NCBI GenBank assembly: GCA_900765705.1
Contig: CAAFSR010000233.1
Span: forward strand, 1 to 7,430
Origin: an uncultured Faecalibacterium sp.
GTDB lineage: Bacteria > Bacillota > Clostridia > Oscillospirales > Ruminococcaceae
Direction of reading: 5' to 3'
Length of the DNA stretch: 7,430 nucleotides
Position 1 is the stretch's first letter; every line of letters starts with the position of its first letter. Below the pieces are notes generated by a model that was not told where the DNA came from, made no database searches, and saw only the letters and a program-made list of their open reading frames with translations. Positions 6,638-7,430 of this stretch are shown here, piece after piece. Made by a program: the position numbers and the translations under genes.

Positions 6638-6666
6638 ATTTTATCATAATTTTTTTGCCTGTGCAA
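6638..6666 (-). promoter_or_regulatory. Promoter of the SGNH gene
   Basis: Minus strand: TTGCAC (6666-6661), 17-nt spacer, TAAAAT (6643-6638), with start expected near 6631. The -10 is good and the -35 is only moderate. It faces away from the plus-strand promoter at 6678-6706, with 11 bp between the two -35 boxes. Confidence 0.6.
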
Positions 6667-6696
6667 CCAATTGGGTCTTGCATACAACAGGCAAAA
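6653..6696. promoter_or_regulatory. Dyad repeat in the divergent promoter region (candidate shared operator)
   Basis: A perfect 10-bp inverted repeat, TTTTGCCTGT at 6653-6662 and ACAGGCAAAA at 6687-6696, brackets both -35 boxes. Inside it GCAA (6663-6666) mirrors TTGC (6678-6681), and an 8-bp palindrome CCAATTGG (6667-6674) sits between the two -35 boxes. The whole repeat lies upstream of both expected start sites, so it should act as DNA rather than as an RNA hairpin. A regulator binding here could affect both genes. The symmetry is seen; the regulator is inferred and unknown. Confidence 0.5.
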
Positions 6697-6706
6697 CGGG
6701 TACAAT
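6678..6706 (+). promoter_or_regulatory. Promoter of the phosphofructokinase gene
   Basis: TTGCAT (6678-6683), 17-nt spacer, TACAAT (6701-6706). The -10 matches five of six consensus bases, the -35 only the leading TTG. Start is expected near 6713, giving a leader of about 190 nt before the ATG at 6904. Confidence 0.6.
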
Positions 6707-6782
6707 AGGATTGCAGCTTATTTTGCACATTTTACAAAAAGCAAATGCACAAGCTGCAAACTTTTTTGTGTCAGTTGCGGCA

Positions 6783-6862
6783 GACGGCTGTTTTGCCGTC
6801 CCGGTCTTTCGGCAGTGCAGGGCCGAAAGACCACCTTACCGGACGGTGCGGAAAGCCGTTTG
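6783..6862 (+). other. Three consecutive hairpins in the phosphofructokinase leader
   Basis: The plus-strand leader holds GACGGC/GCCGTC (6783-6788 with 6795-6800), a perfect 11-bp stem GGTCTTTCGGC/GCCGAAAGACC (6803-6813 with 6822-6832, 8-nt loop), and CGGACGG/CCGTTTG with two G-U pairs (6840-6846 with 6856-6862). None is followed by a T-tract, so none looks like a terminator. They could protect the mRNA or form a regulatory leader; no known class was recognised. Confidence 0.5.
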
Positions 6863-6903
6863 CCCGGCAGTGGACACATAAGAATGATCTGAAGGAGGTT
6901 TCC

Positions 6904-7430
6904 ATGGCCAAGAACATTATTATTGGTCAGAGCGGCGGTCCTACCGCCGTGATCAATTCCAGCCTTGCGGGCGTATACAAGGCCGCCCGCAGTCTGGGTG
7001 CAGACAAGGTGTACGGCATGAAGTACGGCATCGAGGGTCTGCTCAAGGAAGAGATGCTGGATCTCAACACCCTGCTGGACGACCGCATGAGCATCGAGCT
7101 GCTCAAGCGCACCCCGTCCAGCTATCTGGGCAGCTGCCGCTACAAGCTGCCCGACCCGGACACCGATTCCACCCCGTTCGTCAAGCTGTTCACTCTGTTT
7201 GACAAGTACGACATCTGCGCGGTGTTCTACATCGGCGGCAACGACTCGATGGATACCATCGCAAAGCTGTCCCGCTATGGGCAGCGCGTGGGCAGCAGTG
7301 TGCGGTTCATCGGTGTGCCCAAGACCATCGACAACGACCTGTGCCTTACCGACCACACCCCCGGCTACGGCTCTGCCGCAAAGTACATTGCCACTATTTT
7401 AAAGGAAGTCATCCGCGACTCCTCGGTGTA
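6904..7430 (+). CDS. 6-phosphofructokinase, PPi-dependent type, N-terminal part
   Basis: The first 175 codons of a phosphofructokinase, which interconverts fructose 6-phosphate and fructose 1,6-bisphosphate in glycolysis. It continues past the right edge. Visible blocks: the phosphate-binding GQSGGPTAVINSS (8-20), GGNDSMDT (111-118) and GVPKTIDNDL (137-146) with catalytic D143. Two residues decide the phosphoryl donor in this family. Asp at 114, where ATP enzymes have Gly, and Lys at 140, where ATP enzymes have Gly in GTIDND, both point to pyrophosphate. The start has AAGGAGG 5 nt upstream. It is transcribed away from the SGNH gene and is unrelated to the polyamine operon. The PPi donor is well supported by motif, but reversibility and in vivo direction are not shown. 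Confidence 0.93.
   Translation, partial: MAKNIIIGQSGGPTAVINSSLAGVYKAARSLGADKVYGMKYGIEGLLKEEMLDLNTLLDDRMSIELLKRTPSSYLGSCRYKLPDPDTDSTPFVKLFTLFDKYDICAVFYIGGNDSMDTIAKLSRYGQRVGSSVRFIGVPKTIDNDLCLTDHTPGYGSAAKYIATILKEVIRDSSV

Noticed and set aside
1..7430. CRISPR arrays, tRNA/rRNA genes, insertion sequences or phage-like genes
   Set aside because: I saw no regularly spaced repeats, no tRNA cloverleaf or rRNA sequence, and no transposase or integrase motifs; the content is core metabolism.

Overview
The window looks like chromosomal DNA from a GC-rich, low-oxygen Firmicute of the Oscillospiraceae/Ruminococcaceae type. Faecalibacterium or a close relative is my best guess. This rests on protein style, GC-rich codon use, strong AGGAGG ribosome binding sites and a pyrophosphate-type phosphofructokinase. 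I have run no database search, so the genus is inference.

Bases 1-5019 (minus strand) hold a compact polyamine operon, in transcription order: speA (arginine decarboxylase type), speE (spermidine synthase family), speB (agmatinase family), a carboxy(nor)spermidine dehydrogenase and nspC (carboxy(nor)spermidine decarboxylase, running off the left edge). Spacing is tight: 12 nt, a TGATG overlap, 36 nt and a second TGATG overlap. The likely flow is arginine to agmatine (SpeA), agmatine to putrescine (SpeB), putrescine plus aspartate semialdehyde to carboxyspermidine (dehydrogenase), then spermidine (NspC). An alternative order, through carboxyaminopropylagmatine with the ureohydrolase acting last, fits the same genes. 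The speE homologue is a puzzle: it would need decarboxylated SAM, there is no speD in the window, and two substrate-contact residues are changed.

Bases 5020-5509 form an unusually long regulatory region ahead of speA. A strong extended -10 promoter (5440-5468) starts a leader of about 415 nt. The leader contains a GC-rich foldable segment (5286-5433) and an intrinsic terminator only 36 nt before the speA start (5056-5096). A 13-nt element at 5234-5246 can pair with the 5' arm of that terminator. This is the layout of a transcription attenuator or riboswitch controlling the polyamine operon, and it is the most interesting signal here. I could not match the foldable segment to a known aptamer class.

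Bases 5510-6565 carry a bidirectional intrinsic terminator and, on the minus strand, a membrane-anchored SGNH/GDSL hydrolase.

Bases 6566-6903 are a divergent regulatory region. Two outward-facing promoters flank an 8-bp palindrome and lie on or in a 10-bp-armed dyad, a plausible shared operator. The plus-strand transcript then has a leader of about 190 nt with three consecutive hairpins before a partial PPi-type 6-phosphofructokinase gene (6904 to the right edge).
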